DNA from: Poseidonibacter ostreae
GTDB taxonomy: Bacteria > Campylobacterota > Campylobacteria > Campylobacterales > Arcobacteraceae
Assembly (NCBI RefSeq): GCF_009208055.1
Contig: NZ_WFKI01000012.1
Location: 7,478 to 71,477 of the forward strand
Length of the DNA stretch: 64,000 bases
Direction of reading: 5' to 3'
The position numbers and the translations under genes were made by a program. Positions 1-8,458 of this stretch are shown here, one piece after another. The stretch's first letter is position 1. Each line of letters begins with the position of its first letter. The notes beneath the pieces are model-generated. The model was not told the DNA's origin, searched no databases, and saw nothing but the letters and a program-made list of their open reading frames with translations.

Positions 1-714
1 ATGCCTAAAATGGATGGAATAGAACTAACTAGAAAAATTAGAAGTAAATACTCTAAAGATGAATTATCGGTTATTGTAACTTCTAGTGATTCAAATAGTA
101 GAATTCCCTCAAAGTTTTTAAAACTTGGAGCAAATGATTTTTTGAAAAAAGGTTTTTCAAAAGAAGAATTCTTTGTAAGGATTAACTCTAATTTAGAAAT
201 ATTAGAACTTTTTGATGATATGAAAAATAAAATCAATAAAGATTATATGACGGGTTTATATAATAGAAGGTATTTTTTTGAAATAGGAAAAACTATTTAT
301 GAAAAGAGTAAAAAACTAAATAAAATAATTTCTATTGCAATTATTGATATTGATGATTTTAAAAAAATAAATGATACATATGGACATAATATTGGAGATT
401 ATGCAATAAAATATGTTGCAAAAATATTAAATGAAAATATTCTTAGTTCTACTCTAATTTCACGTATAGGTGGAGAAGAGTTTTGCATACTATTTTATAA
501 TAGAGAGAAAGAAGAAATAGAAAAATTATTAGAAGATATACGTAAAAAATTTGAAAATAATTTAATAGAAGTTGAGGATTTAAAGTTTAAATATACTATT
601 TCTATTGGATGTACTTTTGAATATGGAAAAAATATAGATGAAATGATGCAGTTTGCGGATAAAGGACTTTATGATGCAAAAAATTCTGGAAGAAATAAAG
701 TGAGATATAGATGA
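1..714 (+). CDS. Diguanylate cyclase response regulator, 5'-truncated by the window edge
   Basis: Makes the second messenger c-di-GMP from two GTP. The window begins inside the gene: the first residues, MPKMDG, are the motif that follows the phospho-acceptor aspartate in receiver domains, so the first methionine is internal and the true start lies upstream. Residues 1-75 are the C-terminal half of a receiver domain and residues about 80-237 a GGDEF domain. The signature is GGEEF at 157-161, compatible with an active cyclase. The RxxD inhibitory site normally five residues before it is absent (the region reads SSTLISRI), so product inhibition through that site is unlikely. Its stop overlaps the next start (ATGA), suggesting translational coupling. 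Confidence 0.93.
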   Translation: MPKMDGIELTRKIRSKYSKDELSVIVTSSDSNSRIPSKFLKLGANDFLKKGFSKEEFFVRINSNLEILELFDDMKNKINKDYMTGLYNRRYFFEIGKTIYEKSKKLNKIISIAIIDIDDFKKINDTYGHNIGDYAIKYVAKILNENILSSTLISRIGGEEFCILFYNREKEEIEKLLEDIRKKFENNLIEVEDLKFKYTISIGCTFEYGKNIDEMMQFADKGLYDAKNSGRNKVRYR

Positions 715-1502
715 GAGTAGATTTACATAACCATACAACATTGTGTAATCATGCAACTGGTACAAGTGAAGAGTATTTATTAAGAGCAATTGAATTAGGA
801 ATAGATGTTTATGGTTTTTCTGATCATGCACCAATGCCATATGACCCAAAATATAGAATGGATATCTTGCAAAAGCCAATATATGAAAAAGAGATATTAG
901 ATTTAAAAGAAAAATATAAAAATGATATTGAAGTTTTACTAGGCTATGAAGTTGATTATTTAGATGGTTTTATTTTAGATGAAGTAGTTAATGCAAAAGT
1001 AGACTATTTAATTGGATCAGTTCATTTTTTAAAAAATAAACAAGATATGTGGGGATTTGATAATCCAGAATTTATTGGTGTTTATAAGTCAAAAGATATT
1101 GATACTATTTGGAGTGAATATTTTGATGCAATTGAAGCTATGGCAAAAACAAATCTTTTTGATATTGTTGGACACTTAGATTTAATAAAAGTATTTAAAT
1201 TCCTTCCTAAAAAAGATATAAGATTATTAGCTAAGAATGCACTTATTGCTATAAAAAAATCAAATATGGCTTTAGAAATCAATCCTGCAGGTTTGAGAAA
1301 ACCTATTAAAGAAACTTATCCTTCAAGAACTCTTCTTCAATTAGCTTATGAGTTAGATATAAATATTACATTTGGTTCTGATGCTCATGCTGTTGATCAA
1401 GTAGGGTTTAAATATGAAGAAGTAAAATCTCTTGCTAAAGAGATAGGATTTAGTAAATGTATAACTTTTAATAATAGAGATAGTAAATTAATAAGTTTCT
1501 AA
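711..1502 (+). CDS. PHP-domain phosphatase, histidinol-phosphatase-like
   Basis: A 263-residue polymerase-and-histidinol-phosphatase (PHP) fold protein of the HisK/HisJ type, expected to remove phosphate from histidinol phosphate using a cluster of metals. Metal-ligand motifs are visible: DLHNHT at residues 4-9, SDHAP at 37-41, GHLDLIK near 153 and GSDAHA near 222. The length is normal for the family. It overlaps the upstream cyclase by four bases (ATGA), and no other his gene is present, so the substrate could be another phosphoester. The histidinol phosphatase assignment is by family; the fold is secure. Confidence 0.8.
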   Translation: MRVDLHNHTTLCNHATGTSEEYLLRAIELGIDVYGFSDHAPMPYDPKYRMDILQKPIYEKEILDLKEKYKNDIEVLLGYEVDYLDGFILDEVVNAKVDYLIGSVHFLKNKQDMWGFDNPEFIGVYKSKDIDTIWSEYFDAIEAMAKTNLFDIVGHLDLIKVFKFLPKKDIRLLAKNALIAIKKSNMALEINPAGLRKPIKETYPSRTLLQLAYELDINITFGSDAHAVDQVGFKYEEVKSLAKEIGFSKCITFNNRDSKLISF

Positions 1503-1541
1503 ATTTTGTGTAGATTAGGAAAAAATATACTTTTTTTTCTT

Positions 1542-1564
1542 AGTTGTATATTTTTTATACAACT
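1542..1564. promoter_or_regulatory. 9-bp inverted repeat upstream of the glnA promoter
   Basis: AGTTGTATA (1542-1550) is repeated in inverted form as TATACAACT (1556-1564) around a loop of five T. It lies about 30 bases upstream of the likely glnA -10 box. It could be an operator or the weak terminator of the PHP gene; there is no T-tract directly after it. Confidence 0.45.
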
Positions 1565-1592
1565 GATTTAGCTTAATTTTTTTTAATTTTGA

Positions 1593-1598
1593 TAGAAT
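1593..1598 (+). promoter_or_regulatory. Predicted extended -10 box of glnA
   Basis: TAGAAT preceded by TGA gives an extended -10 (TGnTAGAAT). The glnA ribosome binding site AAGGAG follows at 1615-1620, nine bases before the ATG. No convincing -35 is seen, which is usual for Campylobacterota. Confidence 0.5.
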
Positions 1599-1628
1599 TA
1601 TTTAATATAAATTCAAGGAGCTATACCA

Positions 1629-3056
1629 ATGGGTAAATTTGTTAACAATACAGAAGAGTTTTTCAAATATTGTGAAGAAAATGAAGTAAAATTTGTAGAT
1701 TTTAGATTTACAGACTTAAAAGGAATGTGGCACCATATTTCATATATGATGAGTGCAGTTACTGAAGATCAATTAAATTTCGGTATGCCTTTTGATGGGT
1801 CATCTGTTGATGCATGGCAACCAATTAATAAATCAGATATGATTTTAAAGCCAGATGTTGGAACTTCTTTCTTAGATCCATTTACAGCTGATTCTACAAT
1901 TATTATGATTTGTGATGTTTATGACATCTATAAAGGTGAAATGTATGAAAAATGTCCAAGATCTATTGCTAAAAAAGCATTAACTCATTTATCTGAGTCT
2001 GGTGTTGGTGATGTTGCATACTTTGGACCAGAAAATGAATTCTTCATTTTTGATGATGTAAAAATCGTTGATAATATTAATGAATCATACTTTAAAGTTG
2101 ATTCTGAAGAGGGTGAATGGGCTTCATCTACTGATTATGAAGGTGGAAATATGGGTCACAGACCTGGAACTAAAGGTGGTTATTTCCCAGCACAACCAAC
2201 AGATTCAATGGTAGATTTAAGAGCTGAAATGATGTTAGTTCTTGAGCAAGTTGGTCTTGAAGTAATCTTAGGACACCATGAAGTTGCACAAGCACAGGGT
2301 GAAATTGGTATTGTATTTGGAGATTTAATTGAAGCTGCAGATAACGTACAAAAATATAAATATGTATGTAAAATGGTTGCACACTTAAATGGTAAATCTT
2401 GTACATTTATGCCAAAACCACTTTATGGTGATAATGGTAATGGTATGCACGTACACCAATCAATTTGGAAAGATGGTAAAAACTTATTCTATACAGAAGG
2501 TGAGTACGGTAATCTTTCTGAAATGGCTAGACATTATGTTGGTGGAGTATTTAAACATGCTCGTGCAGTTGCTGCATTTACAAATCCTTCAACTAACTCA
2601 TATAAAAGATTAATTCCAGGATTTGAAGCACCTTCAATCTTAACTTATTCTTCTCAAAATAGATCTGCTTCTTGTAGAGTTCCTTATGGAGCTGGTGAGA
2701 AAGCAACTAGAATTGAAATGAGATTCCCAGATTCAACTTCTTGTCCTTATTTAGGATTTGCAGCAATGTTAATGGCTGGACTTGATGGAATTGCTAATAA
2801 AATTGAACCAATTGGTCCAATGGATGAAGATTTATTTGAAATGCCTTTAGATGAAATTAGAGAAAGAGAAATTCCTCAAATGCCTCATACTTTAAGAGGT
2901 TCATTAGAAGCATTAATTAGAGATAATGAATTCTTACAACCAGTATTTACAAAAGAAATGGTAGATACATACCAACACTATAAATTTGAAACTCAGGTTC
3001 ATCCTGACGAAGCTAGACCAACAGCATTCGAATTCAAATCAACTTATTCTTGTTAA
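1629..3056 (+). CDS. glnA: Type I glutamine synthetase
   Basis: Condenses glutamate, ammonia and ATP to glutamine; the main ammonia-assimilating enzyme, a cytoplasmic dodecamer. The 475-residue length is normal for type I. The N-terminal beta-grasp domain and the catalytic domain are complete, including the metal-binding GPENEFF (around 134), the ammonia-pocket loop and NRSASCRVP near 344. The segment equivalent to the E. coli adenylylation loop (NLYDLPPEE) reads DLFEMPLDE, with Phe403 in place of the modified tyrosine. GlnE-type adenylylation is therefore not expected, as has been reported for Helicobacter. The gene is monocistronic: it has its own promoter and a strong downstream hairpin. 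Confidence 0.97.
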   Translation: MGKFVNNTEEFFKYCEENEVKFVDFRFTDLKGMWHHISYMMSAVTEDQLNFGMPFDGSSVDAWQPINKSDMILKPDVGTSFLDPFTADSTIIMICDVYDIYKGEMYEKCPRSIAKKALTHLSESGVGDVAYFGPENEFFIFDDVKIVDNINESYFKVDSEEGEWASSTDYEGGNMGHRPGTKGGYFPAQPTDSMVDLRAEMMLVLEQVGLEVILGHHEVAQAQGEIGIVFGDLIEAADNVQKYKYVCKMVAHLNGKSCTFMPKPLYGDNGNGMHVHQSIWKDGKNLFYTEGEYGNLSEMARHYVGGVFKHARAVAAFTNPSTNSYKRLIPGFEAPSILTYSSQNRSASCRVPYGAGEKATRIEMRFPDSTSCPYLGFAAMLMAGLDGIANKIEPIGPMDEDLFEMPLDEIREREIPQMPHTLRGSLEALIRDNEFLQPVFTKEMVDTYQHYKFETQVHPDEARPTAFEFKSTYSC

Positions 3057-3072
3057 TTCAAGAACAAGCTAT

Positions 3073-3109
3073 AAAAAAAAGGTAAGTTCAATTGAACTTA
3101 CCTTTTTTT
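3073..3109. terminator. Bidirectional terminator between glnA and the PBP gene
   Basis: A perfect 22-base palindrome at 3081-3102 (GGTAAGTTCAA and its complement) is flanked by eight A on the left and seven T on the right. It can therefore terminate both convergent genes. Confidence 0.9.
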
Positions 3110-3152
3110 ATGTCTTCTAAATTAGTAAAGAAAGAAAAGAAGTTAAAAGAGT

Positions 3153-5126
3153 TTAAAACTCAATAACTTCTTCATCTGGATTTTCAGGAGGAATTTCTAT
3201 TTCTATTTCTGGCAATGGAGAAGTTTCTGTATAGTATTCAACTTTACCATTAATTTTTGAAGAATAAACTTTTGCAGGTTTAATAAATGTTCTAGGTATT
3301 TCAGGATGTGACTCTAGATAGTTTTTATTAAAGTATGAAAATACAGGTGCTGCAATTTTCCCACCAGTTTCTGTTTTTCTCATTGGTGTATTATTATCAT
3401 TACCAAACCATACTATTGTTTGAATTGATGGTGAATATCCACAGAACCATGCATCAACATTTTTATTTGTTGTACCTGTTTTTCCTGCAAGTTCTATTCC
3501 ACTAACTTTTGCTCTTCTTGCAGTTCCTCTATTAACAACATCTTTTAAAATTGATGTGATTAAATAAGTTTGTTCAGGAGTGTTTACCTCTTTTGTTTGA
3601 GGTTCAAAAGTGATTGTTTCTCCTGCTTTATTTGTAATTTGCTCAATAATATAAGGTTTTACCTGTGTTCCATTATTTGCAAAAACACTATAATATTCAC
3701 TTAGTTCAAGCAAAGTTACAGACATAGAACCTAGTGTAATTGATAAGTCTGCTGGCAAATCTTTAAATCCATAAGATTCTAGACCTTTATACATAATATC
3801 AACACCTGTATCTGTTACTAAATTTATAGTAGCTAAGTTTCTTGATGAAACTAAGGATTCTCTTAAATTTACAACACCTTTAAAGTTTCCACCATAATTT
3901 TTAGGCTGCCATTTTTTATTAACACCATCAACTCTATAATTATATGTTCTAGAAATATCAACTAGTTGTGATGCTGGATTTAAACCTTCATTTAAAGCTG
4001 TTTGAAATAAAAATGGTTTAATAGCTGATCCTGGTTGTCTTTTTGATTGAACAGCTCTATTAAACATAGATTTTTTATAATCAATTCCACCTACAAGTGC
4101 TAATATCTTACCTGTACTACTTTCAATTGAAACCACAGCTCCATTTAATGTTTTTATATATGAATCATCATCTGGATTTTTAGATCTATTTCTAAAGTTT
4201 AAATCTCTTTTAACTGCCTCTTCATGTGATAACCTTAAAGCTTTTCTTGCAATTTCTTGAGCTTCTAAATCAATTGTTAATTTGATTTTATATCCGCCAG
4301 ATTTAATATCTGGAATATCATCTTTTAATGTTTTTAATACATAATCAATTATATAAGGAGCTTTATTTTTAGTTAAAGTTTGTTTATGAATTTTAGGTAC
4401 TTCTTTTATTGCATTTTCATACTGATCTTTATTAATCCAGCCTAATGTATTTAATCTTGTAATTACTTGATTTGCTCTTGCTAATGATATTTTAAGATTT
4501 TTTGTTGGTGCATAAAAGCTAGGAGCTCTTGGTAGCCCTACTAATATTGCCATCTCTTTTAGTGATAATTCATATAAATCTTTATTAAAATATCCACGAG
4601 CAGCAGTTCTAATGCCATAATATCCATGTCCAAAATACACATGATTTAAATATCTCTCAAGTATCTCTTCTTTTGTAAGAATTGTTTCAAGTCTAATTGC
4701 AAGTAAGGCTTCTTTAACTTTTCTAATTAATTTTTTTTCTCTTGATAAAACAAGCATTTTAATTAATTGCTGAGTTAAGGTACTTGCACCCTCAACAAAT
4801 GCACGTGCTTTTATATCTTTTATAATAGCTCGACTAATAGCATCTGGATTAATTCCTATATGTTCAAAGTATTGAGTATCTTCAATTGCAACTAAACCTT
4901 CAATAATTTTTGCAGGAATATCATCATATTTAACATATTCACGGTTCTCACCTACAAAAGTATTGGCAATTAGTATTCCATTTTTATCAAAAAATTGTGT
5001 ACTTTGTTTTGGGGCATAGTTAACTACTTTATACACATCATCTTTTATTTCATCGTATAATGTATATAACCATCCTGCAATGGCTAATCCTATAAGTAGA
5101 AAAAAACCAAAAATATATTTAAGCAT
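3153..5126 (-). CDS. Class A penicillin-binding protein (PBP1A type)
   Basis: Bifunctional peptidoglycan glycosyltransferase and DD-transpeptidase anchored in the inner membrane. An N-terminal membrane anchor spans about residues 4-24. The glycosyltransferase domain has the catalytic glutamate at 82 in EDTQYFEH, then EGASTLTQQL and a KEEILERYLN segment. The transpeptidase domain has SAIK with its nucleophile near 367, an SRN motif and KTGT near 548. At 657 residues it is compact compared with E. coli PBP1a because it lacks the OB insert. It is last in the gpmI-ABC ATPase-PBP run, with one base separating it from the ATPase stop. Confidence 0.95.
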   Translation of the reverse strand: MLKYIFGFFLLIGLAIAGWLYTLYDEIKDDVYKVVNYAPKQSTQFFDKNGILIANTFVGENREYVKYDDIPAKIIEGLVAIEDTQYFEHIGINPDAISRAIIKDIKARAFVEGASTLTQQLIKMLVLSREKKLIRKVKEALLAIRLETILTKEEILERYLNHVYFGHGYYGIRTAARGYFNKDLYELSLKEMAILVGLPRAPSFYAPTKNLKISLARANQVITRLNTLGWINKDQYENAIKEVPKIHKQTLTKNKAPYIIDYVLKTLKDDIPDIKSGGYKIKLTIDLEAQEIARKALRLSHEEAVKRDLNFRNRSKNPDDDSYIKTLNGAVVSIESSTGKILALVGGIDYKKSMFNRAVQSKRQPGSAIKPFLFQTALNEGLNPASQLVDISRTYNYRVDGVNKKWQPKNYGGNFKGVVNLRESLVSSRNLATINLVTDTGVDIMYKGLESYGFKDLPADLSITLGSMSVTLLELSEYYSVFANNGTQVKPYIIEQITNKAGETITFEPQTKEVNTPEQTYLITSILKDVVNRGTARRAKVSGIELAGKTGTTNKNVDAWFCGYSPSIQTIVWFGNDNNTPMRKTETGGKIAAPVFSYFNKNYLESHPEIPRTFIKPAKVYSSKINGKVEYYTETSPLPEIEIEIPPENPDEEVIEF

Positions 5127-5127
5127 A

Positions 5128-5823
5128 TTATTTCCTAAAATCTTTATTTTTAAATGTTGAATTAATTAATGTTTTTGTATAACTTTGTTTACTCTTAGAT
5201 AAAATTTCTTCAGTATTTCCCTGCTCAATTACAATACCATCTTTAATTATAATCATATCTTTACAAATATCTTTTACTGAATCAATGTCATGAGTTACAA
5301 AAAGTACTAATATTTTTAAATCTTCTATTAAATTCTTTATTAATCCAATTATATTATCTCTATTTTCAATATCTAAAGCAGTTGTTGGTTCATCAAGTAG
5401 TAATAATTTAATCTCTTTACTTAAGGCAATTGCAATAATTACTCTTTGTATTTGTCCCCCACTTAATTGACTTGGATATTTTTCTAAAACCCACGTATCT
5501 AAATCAACTAGTTTCAAGACTTCTTTCTTTTTTTTATCAGAACAGAAAAATTGTTTATTAATTTTAGTCATTGGAGATAAGGATGTAAATGGATTTTGAG
5601 GAATAAAACCAATTGTATTAAAATCTAATACAAAATTTGATTTAATCTCTTTTTCACAAATTAAAGAGTTTGGTAGTAGATTTAATAAAGCTTTTAAAGT
5701 TAAAGATTTACCACTACCACTTTGACCAATAAGAGCAGTAGAGTTTGATATCTTAAAAGATATGTTTACTAGCTCTTTATCTTGGCTTTTAATAAGTAGT
5801 TTTTTTATATCAATATTGAACAT
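5128..5823 (-). CDS. Orphan ABC transporter ATPase, peptide/nickel (OppD/DppD) type
   Basis: A single nucleotide-binding domain of 231 residues with Walker A GQSGSGKS (about 34-41), signature LSGGQIQRV and Walker B LLLLDEPTTALD, followed by the H-loop histidine in VTHD. The closest resemblance is to the ATPases of peptide and nickel importers. It lacks the C-terminal oligopeptide extension usual in OppD. No permease or binding protein lies nearby. Six bases separate it from gpmI and one base from the PBP gene, so it is probably cotranscribed with both. Its partner subunits must be elsewhere, or it serves another role. Confidence 0.8.
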   Translation of the reverse strand: MFNIDIKKLLIKSQDKELVNISFKISNSTALIGQSGSGKSLTLKALLNLLPNSLICEKEIKSNFVLDFNTIGFIPQNPFTSLSPMTKINKQFFCSDKKKKEVLKLVDLDTWVLEKYPSQLSGGQIQRVIIAIALSKEIKLLLLDEPTTALDIENRDNIIGLIKNLIEDLKILVLFVTHDIDSVKDICKDMIIIKDGIVIEQGNTEEILSKSKQSYTKTLINSTFKNKDFRK

Positions 5824-5829
5824 TATAAA

Positions 5830-7311
5830 TTAACTTTTAATTAAAGTTTCATCCATTTCTTCAGGAATATCTAAATCCATAAGTTTTAATACTGTTGGGG
5901 CTATATTATTTAAACTACCATTTTTTACTTCTTTAACTTTATCTGACATAATAAAACAATAAACGTCTCCCACTGTATGATTAGTTAAAGTATTTCCTTC
6001 TTCATCTCTCATTCTCTCACAGTTCCCATGATCAGATGTTAGTATTAGATTATATCCTTGCTCTTTTACTTTTTCAATTATTAAAGCAAGTTCTTTATCT
6101 ACTGCTTCAACAGCTTTAACGCTTGCATCAAAATCCCCAGTATGACCAACCATATCTCCATTTGCAAAATTTACAACAATAAAATCAGTTTGATTATTCA
6201 TTGCATCTCTTACATTTTCTCCAACTTTAGGAGCTGACATTTCTGGTTGTAAATCATATGTTGCTACATTTGGTGAGGGTGTTAAAACTCTTGTTTCATT
6301 TAAGAAGGGCTCTTCAACTCCACCATTAAAGAAAAATGTAACATGTGCATATTTTTCAGTTTCAGCAGTATGAAGTTGATTTAATCCTGCTTTTGAAATA
6401 ACTTCAGCTAAAGTGTTTTTTGGGCTATCTTTTGGGAATAAAATAGGAAGTGGTATGTTCTTATCATATTGAGTCATTGTTGCAAGATTTAAATTTTGTG
6501 CAAATTTTGGAAAATGAGAAAAGTTTTTATCTGCAAATACAGATGAGATTTCTCTCATTCTATCTGATCTAAAATTACAAAATATTATTGAATCATTCTC
6601 TTTTAATCCATTATAACCCTCAAAAGCAGTAGGAATAATAAATTCATCATAAACATCTTCTTTATAAGAGTTTTCTACAAAATCTACAGCTGATAATAAA
6701 GTTTTAGGATGTCCTAAGGCCATTGCATCATGACCTTTTTGAATTCTATCCCATCGATTATCTCTATCCATTGTATAGTATCGTCCAGCAATTGTAGCAA
6801 TTTTTATATCTTCATCACAAATATCTACAATTTGTTTAATATATTTACTTGCAGAATCAGGTGCTACATCTCTACCATCTGTAATCATATGAATGTAAAC
6901 TTTTTTATTCTGAGATTTTGCAATTTTTGCCATAGCAATAATGTGCTCAATATGTGAGTGAACACCACCATCACTTAATAATCCAAGTAAATGTATCGTA
7001 TTAGATTTTTCCATACAATCTTTAAATACAGTATTTTCTTTTAGTGTATCTTCTTCAATAGCAATATTAATTTTTACTAAATCTTGATATAAAACCCTTC
7101 CTGAACCAATAGTCATATGCCCAACTTCAGAATTTCCCATTTGTCCATTAGGTAAACCAACGTATTTACCATATGTATGAATTAATGAATAAGGTGTATT
7201 TTTAAATAAATTATCATATGTTGGAGTTACTGCTTGTGAAAATGCATTAAAATTTGATGATTCGTTATGCCCAATTCCATCAGTAATAACAAGAATAGTT
7301 TTGTTTGTCAT
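5830..7311 (-). CDS. gpmI: Cofactor-independent phosphoglycerate mutase
   Basis: Interconverts 3- and 2-phosphoglycerate in glycolysis and gluconeogenesis without bisphosphoglycerate, using two metal ions and a serine nucleophile. The start DGIGHN supplies the first metal aspartate (11). Ser61 in GNSEVGH is the phosphorylated serine. The late metal motifs TSDHGNCE and NHTVGDV are present. The 493-residue length is slightly short of the usual 510 but complete. It is first in a minus-strand run with an ABC ATPase and a class A PBP, and divergent from mraY across about 60 bases. Confidence 0.96.
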   Translation of the reverse strand: MTNKTILVITDGIGHNESSNFNAFSQAVTPTYDNLFKNTPYSLIHTYGKYVGLPNGQMGNSEVGHMTIGSGRVLYQDLVKINIAIEEDTLKENTVFKDCMEKSNTIHLLGLLSDGGVHSHIEHIIAMAKIAKSQNKKVYIHMITDGRDVAPDSASKYIKQIVDICDEDIKIATIAGRYYTMDRDNRWDRIQKGHDAMALGHPKTLLSAVDFVENSYKEDVYDEFIIPTAFEGYNGLKENDSIIFCNFRSDRMREISSVFADKNFSHFPKFAQNLNLATMTQYDKNIPLPILFPKDSPKNTLAEVISKAGLNQLHTAETEKYAHVTFFFNGGVEEPFLNETRVLTPSPNVATYDLQPEMSAPKVGENVRDAMNNQTDFIVVNFANGDMVGHTGDFDASVKAVEAVDKELALIIEKVKEQGYNLILTSDHGNCERMRDEEGNTLTNHTVGDVYCFIMSDKVKEVKNGSLNNIAPTVLKLMDLDIPEEMDETLIKS

Positions 7312-7341
7312 TGTTTAAACCTTTTAAAAAGTATAATATAA

Positions 7342-7347
7342 TATAAT
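7342..7347 (+). promoter_or_regulatory. Predicted -10 box of mraY in the gpmI-mraY divergent region
   Basis: The last TATAAT in a TATAATATAATATAATCG stretch stands 32 bases before the preferred mraY start. The repeated TATAAT units make the exact box uncertain, and the same stretch may also serve gpmI in the other direction. Confidence 0.5.
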
Positions 7348-7379
7348 CGCACGTATTATATCAAAATGAAGGTTTGAGT

Positions 7380-8441
7380 TTGTTTTACTGGTTTTATAGA
7401 CATCTAGACATTAATATTTTTCAATATATTTCAGTTCGTGCAGGAATAAGTTTTATAATTGCGTTTTTTTTAACTATGTATTTAATGCCAAAGTTTATAA
7501 AATGGGCTAAATCAAAAGACGCATCTCAACCAATATATGAACATGCGCCTGATGGTCATAAGGCAAAAGCAGGAACCCCAACTATGGGTGGAATGGTATT
7601 TATTTTTGCAACAATTGTAGCTACTTTATTATCTGCAAAGTTAAATAATTTCTATATTATAGGTGGTCTTGTAACAATTGGATTATTTTCTTTAATTGGA
7701 ATTCAAGATGATTATTCAAAAATTGCAAAAAATGAAAACTCTGCAGGTTTAAGTGCTAGAGCTAAATTAGTTCTGCAGTTTTTATGTGCTGGTATTGTGG
7801 GTTTATTATTATACTATTTCTCTCACACAACTACACTTTATACTCCTTTTTATAAATTACCATTACTTGATATGGGATTATTCTCTATATTATTTTGGAT
7901 GTTAGTAATGGTAGCAGCTTCTAATGCTGTAAATTTAACTGATGGCTTGGATGGACTTGCTACAGTTCCTTCAATAATGGCATTTTTTACTCTGTCTATT
8001 TTAGTTTATGTAACAGGACATGCAATATTTTCATCATATCTTTTAGTTCCAAATATAAAACTTGCAGGTGAATTAGCAATAATGGGTGCAGCAATTGGTG
8101 GTTCCTTAATAGCTTTTTTATGGTTTAATTCACATCCAGCAGAAGTATTTATGGGAGATTCAGGATCTCTTCCTTTGGGTGCATTTATGGGTTATATGGC
8201 AATTGTTTCAAAATCAGAAATATTATTAGCTGTAATTGGTTTTATATTTGTTCTAGAAACAGTCTCAGTAATTTTACAAGTAGGCTCATATAAACTTAGA
8301 AAGAAAAGAGTTTTTTTAATGGCCCCTATTCATCATCACTTTGAGCAAAAAGGCTGGAAAGAGAATAAAATTATTGTAAGGTTTTGGATTATATCTTTTA
8401 TGACTAATCTGCTTGCTTTAATGAGCTTAAAAATACGATAA
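7380..8441 (+). CDS. mraY: Phospho-N-acetylmuramoyl-pentapeptide transferase
   Basis: Integral membrane enzyme that moves phospho-MurNAc-pentapeptide onto undecaprenyl phosphate to form lipid I. It has about ten membrane segments. Catalytic motifs are present: the DD pair in IQDDYSK, NLTDGLDGL near residue 185 and MGDSGSLPLG, plus the cytoplasmic HHHFEQKGW loop. I choose the TTG at 7380 (MFYWFYRHLD) because AAGG at 7369-7372 is seven bases away. An in-frame TTG at 7374 sits too close to that site, but cannot be excluded. murD follows 17 bases later. Confidence 0.96.
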   Translation: MFYWFYRHLDINIFQYISVRAGISFIIAFFLTMYLMPKFIKWAKSKDASQPIYEHAPDGHKAKAGTPTMGGMVFIFATIVATLLSAKLNNFYIIGGLVTIGLFSLIGIQDDYSKIAKNENSAGLSARAKLVLQFLCAGIVGLLLYYFSHTTTLYTPFYKLPLLDMGLFSILFWMLVMVAASNAVNLTDGLDGLATVPSIMAFFTLSILVYVTGHAIFSSYLLVPNIKLAGELAIMGAAIGGSLIAFLWFNSHPAEVFMGDSGSLPLGAFMGYMAIVSKSEILLAVIGFIFVLETVSVILQVGSYKLRKKRVFLMAPIHHHFEQKGWKENKIIVRFWIISFMTNLLALMSLKIR

Positions 8442-8458
8442 TCAAGAAAAGAGTATAT

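Noticed and set aside
580..879. Minus-strand open frame opposite the cyclase and PHP genes
   Set aside because: It spans the junction of two clear plus-strand genes and has no recognisable domain or ribosome site.
2389..2613. Alternative-frame open frames within glnA and other highly expressed genes
   Set aside because: They are frame shadows with no independent start signals, and the main frame is an unmistakable conserved protein.
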